Of a stretch of 5,057 nucleotides of DNA, positions 4,665 to 5,057 are shown in pieces (the first letter of the stretch is position 1; every line of letters starts with the position of its first letter). Where the stretch lies: the NCBI GenBank assembly GCA_038232215.1, contig JBBSIG010000195.1, positions 1-5,057 of the forward strand, written 5' to 3'. The DNA is from JBBSIG01 sp038232215 (lineage in GTDB: Bacteria; Actinomycetota; Thermoleophilia; Gaiellales; Gaiellaceae). Under the pieces are notes generated by a model. The model made no database searches and had not been told where the DNA came from. It was given only the letters and a program-made list of their open reading frames with translations. A program made the position numbers and the translations under genes.

Positions 4665-5057
4665 ATGCGCTTCAGGCGAGACGTCGACCTCGATCCGTCG
4701 CAGATCTCCGATCGGCGCGGGCAGCGCTCGCTGGGAGGGCTCCCGGGCGGGGGCCTCACGGTCGGGGGAGGAGGGATCGGGATCATCGTCCTGATCGTCG
4801 CGATCCTGCTCGGGGGCAACCCGCTAGGAGGCGACGGCGGCCTCTCCGGCCCGCTCGGGAACCTCGACGACCAGACGTCGGCCGGCGCCCCGCCGGGAGG
4901 CGCGCTCGCCGAGGAGTGCCGGACCGGTCAGGACGCCAACGAGCGGGAGGACTGCCGCATCGTCGGGTACGTGAACAGCATCCAGGGCTACTGGTCGAGC
5001 GAGCTGGAGCGGCGCGGACGTCAGTACACGATCTCGAGGACAGCCTTCTTCACGGGC
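4665..5057 (+). CDS. YpfJ-type putative neutral zinc metallopeptidase, N-terminal part (cut by window end)
   Basis: The frame from the ATG at 4665 stays open for 131 codons to the window end with no stop, so only the N-terminal part is visible. The start MRFRR, then DRRG (16-19), then a Gly-rich stretch (24-37), then one membrane segment (about 38-49, IGIIVLIVAILL) and another Gly-rich linker fit the YpfJ/Zn_peptidase family. These are single-pass membrane proteins with an HExxH peptidase domain outside. The domain begins here with EECRTGQ, EDCRIVGYVNSIQGYW (residue 96 on) and, at the edge, YTISRTAFFTG, which matches the family's opening strands. The HExxH site would lie beyond the window, so catalytic competence cannot be judged. 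The substrate of the family is not established. The ribosome site is weak (AAAGAG, 9 nt upstream). A terminator precedes the gene, so it probably has its own promoter, though I see no clear -10 box. Confidence 0.8.
   Translation, partial: MRFRRDVDLDPSQISDRRGQRSLGGLPGGGLTVGGGGIGIIVLIVAILLGGNPLGGDGGLSGPLGNLDDQTSAGAPPGGALAEECRTGQDANEREDCRIVGYVNSIQGYWSSELERRGRQYTISRTAFFTG

Overview
The window is very GC-rich, with G/C at most third codon positions. It carries ordinary bacterial chromosomal genes packed closely together. The gene set, the two -10-like boxes placed for leaderless transcripts, and a secreted Cys-pair repeat protein ending in a Lys/Gly-rich beta domain all suggest a high-GC actinobacterium. 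A deep-branching lineage such as the Thermoleophilia is my best guess, made from general resemblance and not from any search.

Left part (1-2273). Positions 1-172 hold no gene I can support. A GreA-type transcription elongation factor (210-668, +) follows a -10-like box set for leaderless transcription. It ends tail-to-tail with a class III-like zinc alcohol dehydrogenase (665-1768, -), and the two stop codons share the same CTAG. The dehydrogenase lies 12 nt downstream of a methionine sulfoxide reductase MsrA gene (1781-2260, -). The two probably form a minus-strand operon for aldehyde/thiol detoxification and repair of oxidised protein. msrA also has a -10-like box exactly 7 nt before its ATG.

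Right part (2261-5057, all +). A 207-bp divergent intergenic region leads to a secreted 437-aa protein (2468-3781). It contains five copies of a roughly 43-residue unit with one cysteine pair each, separated by Gly/Pro-rich linkers that include a 19-glycine run. It ends in a Lys-rich beta domain. I know no characterised function for it, and it is the most novel-looking item here. A strong hairpin without a T-tract separates it from a secreted SH3-like plus YkuD L,D-transpeptidase (3855-4571), a peptidoglycan cross-linking or protein-anchoring enzyme. A 20-bp terminator hairpin follows. The window then ends inside a membrane-anchored YpfJ-type putative zinc metallopeptidase (4665 onward).

The right half therefore looks like a cell-envelope group: repeat protein, cell-wall transpeptidase and membrane peptidase. 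The left half is transcription and redox housekeeping. I saw no rRNA, tRNA, CRISPR array, insertion sequence or phage gene.
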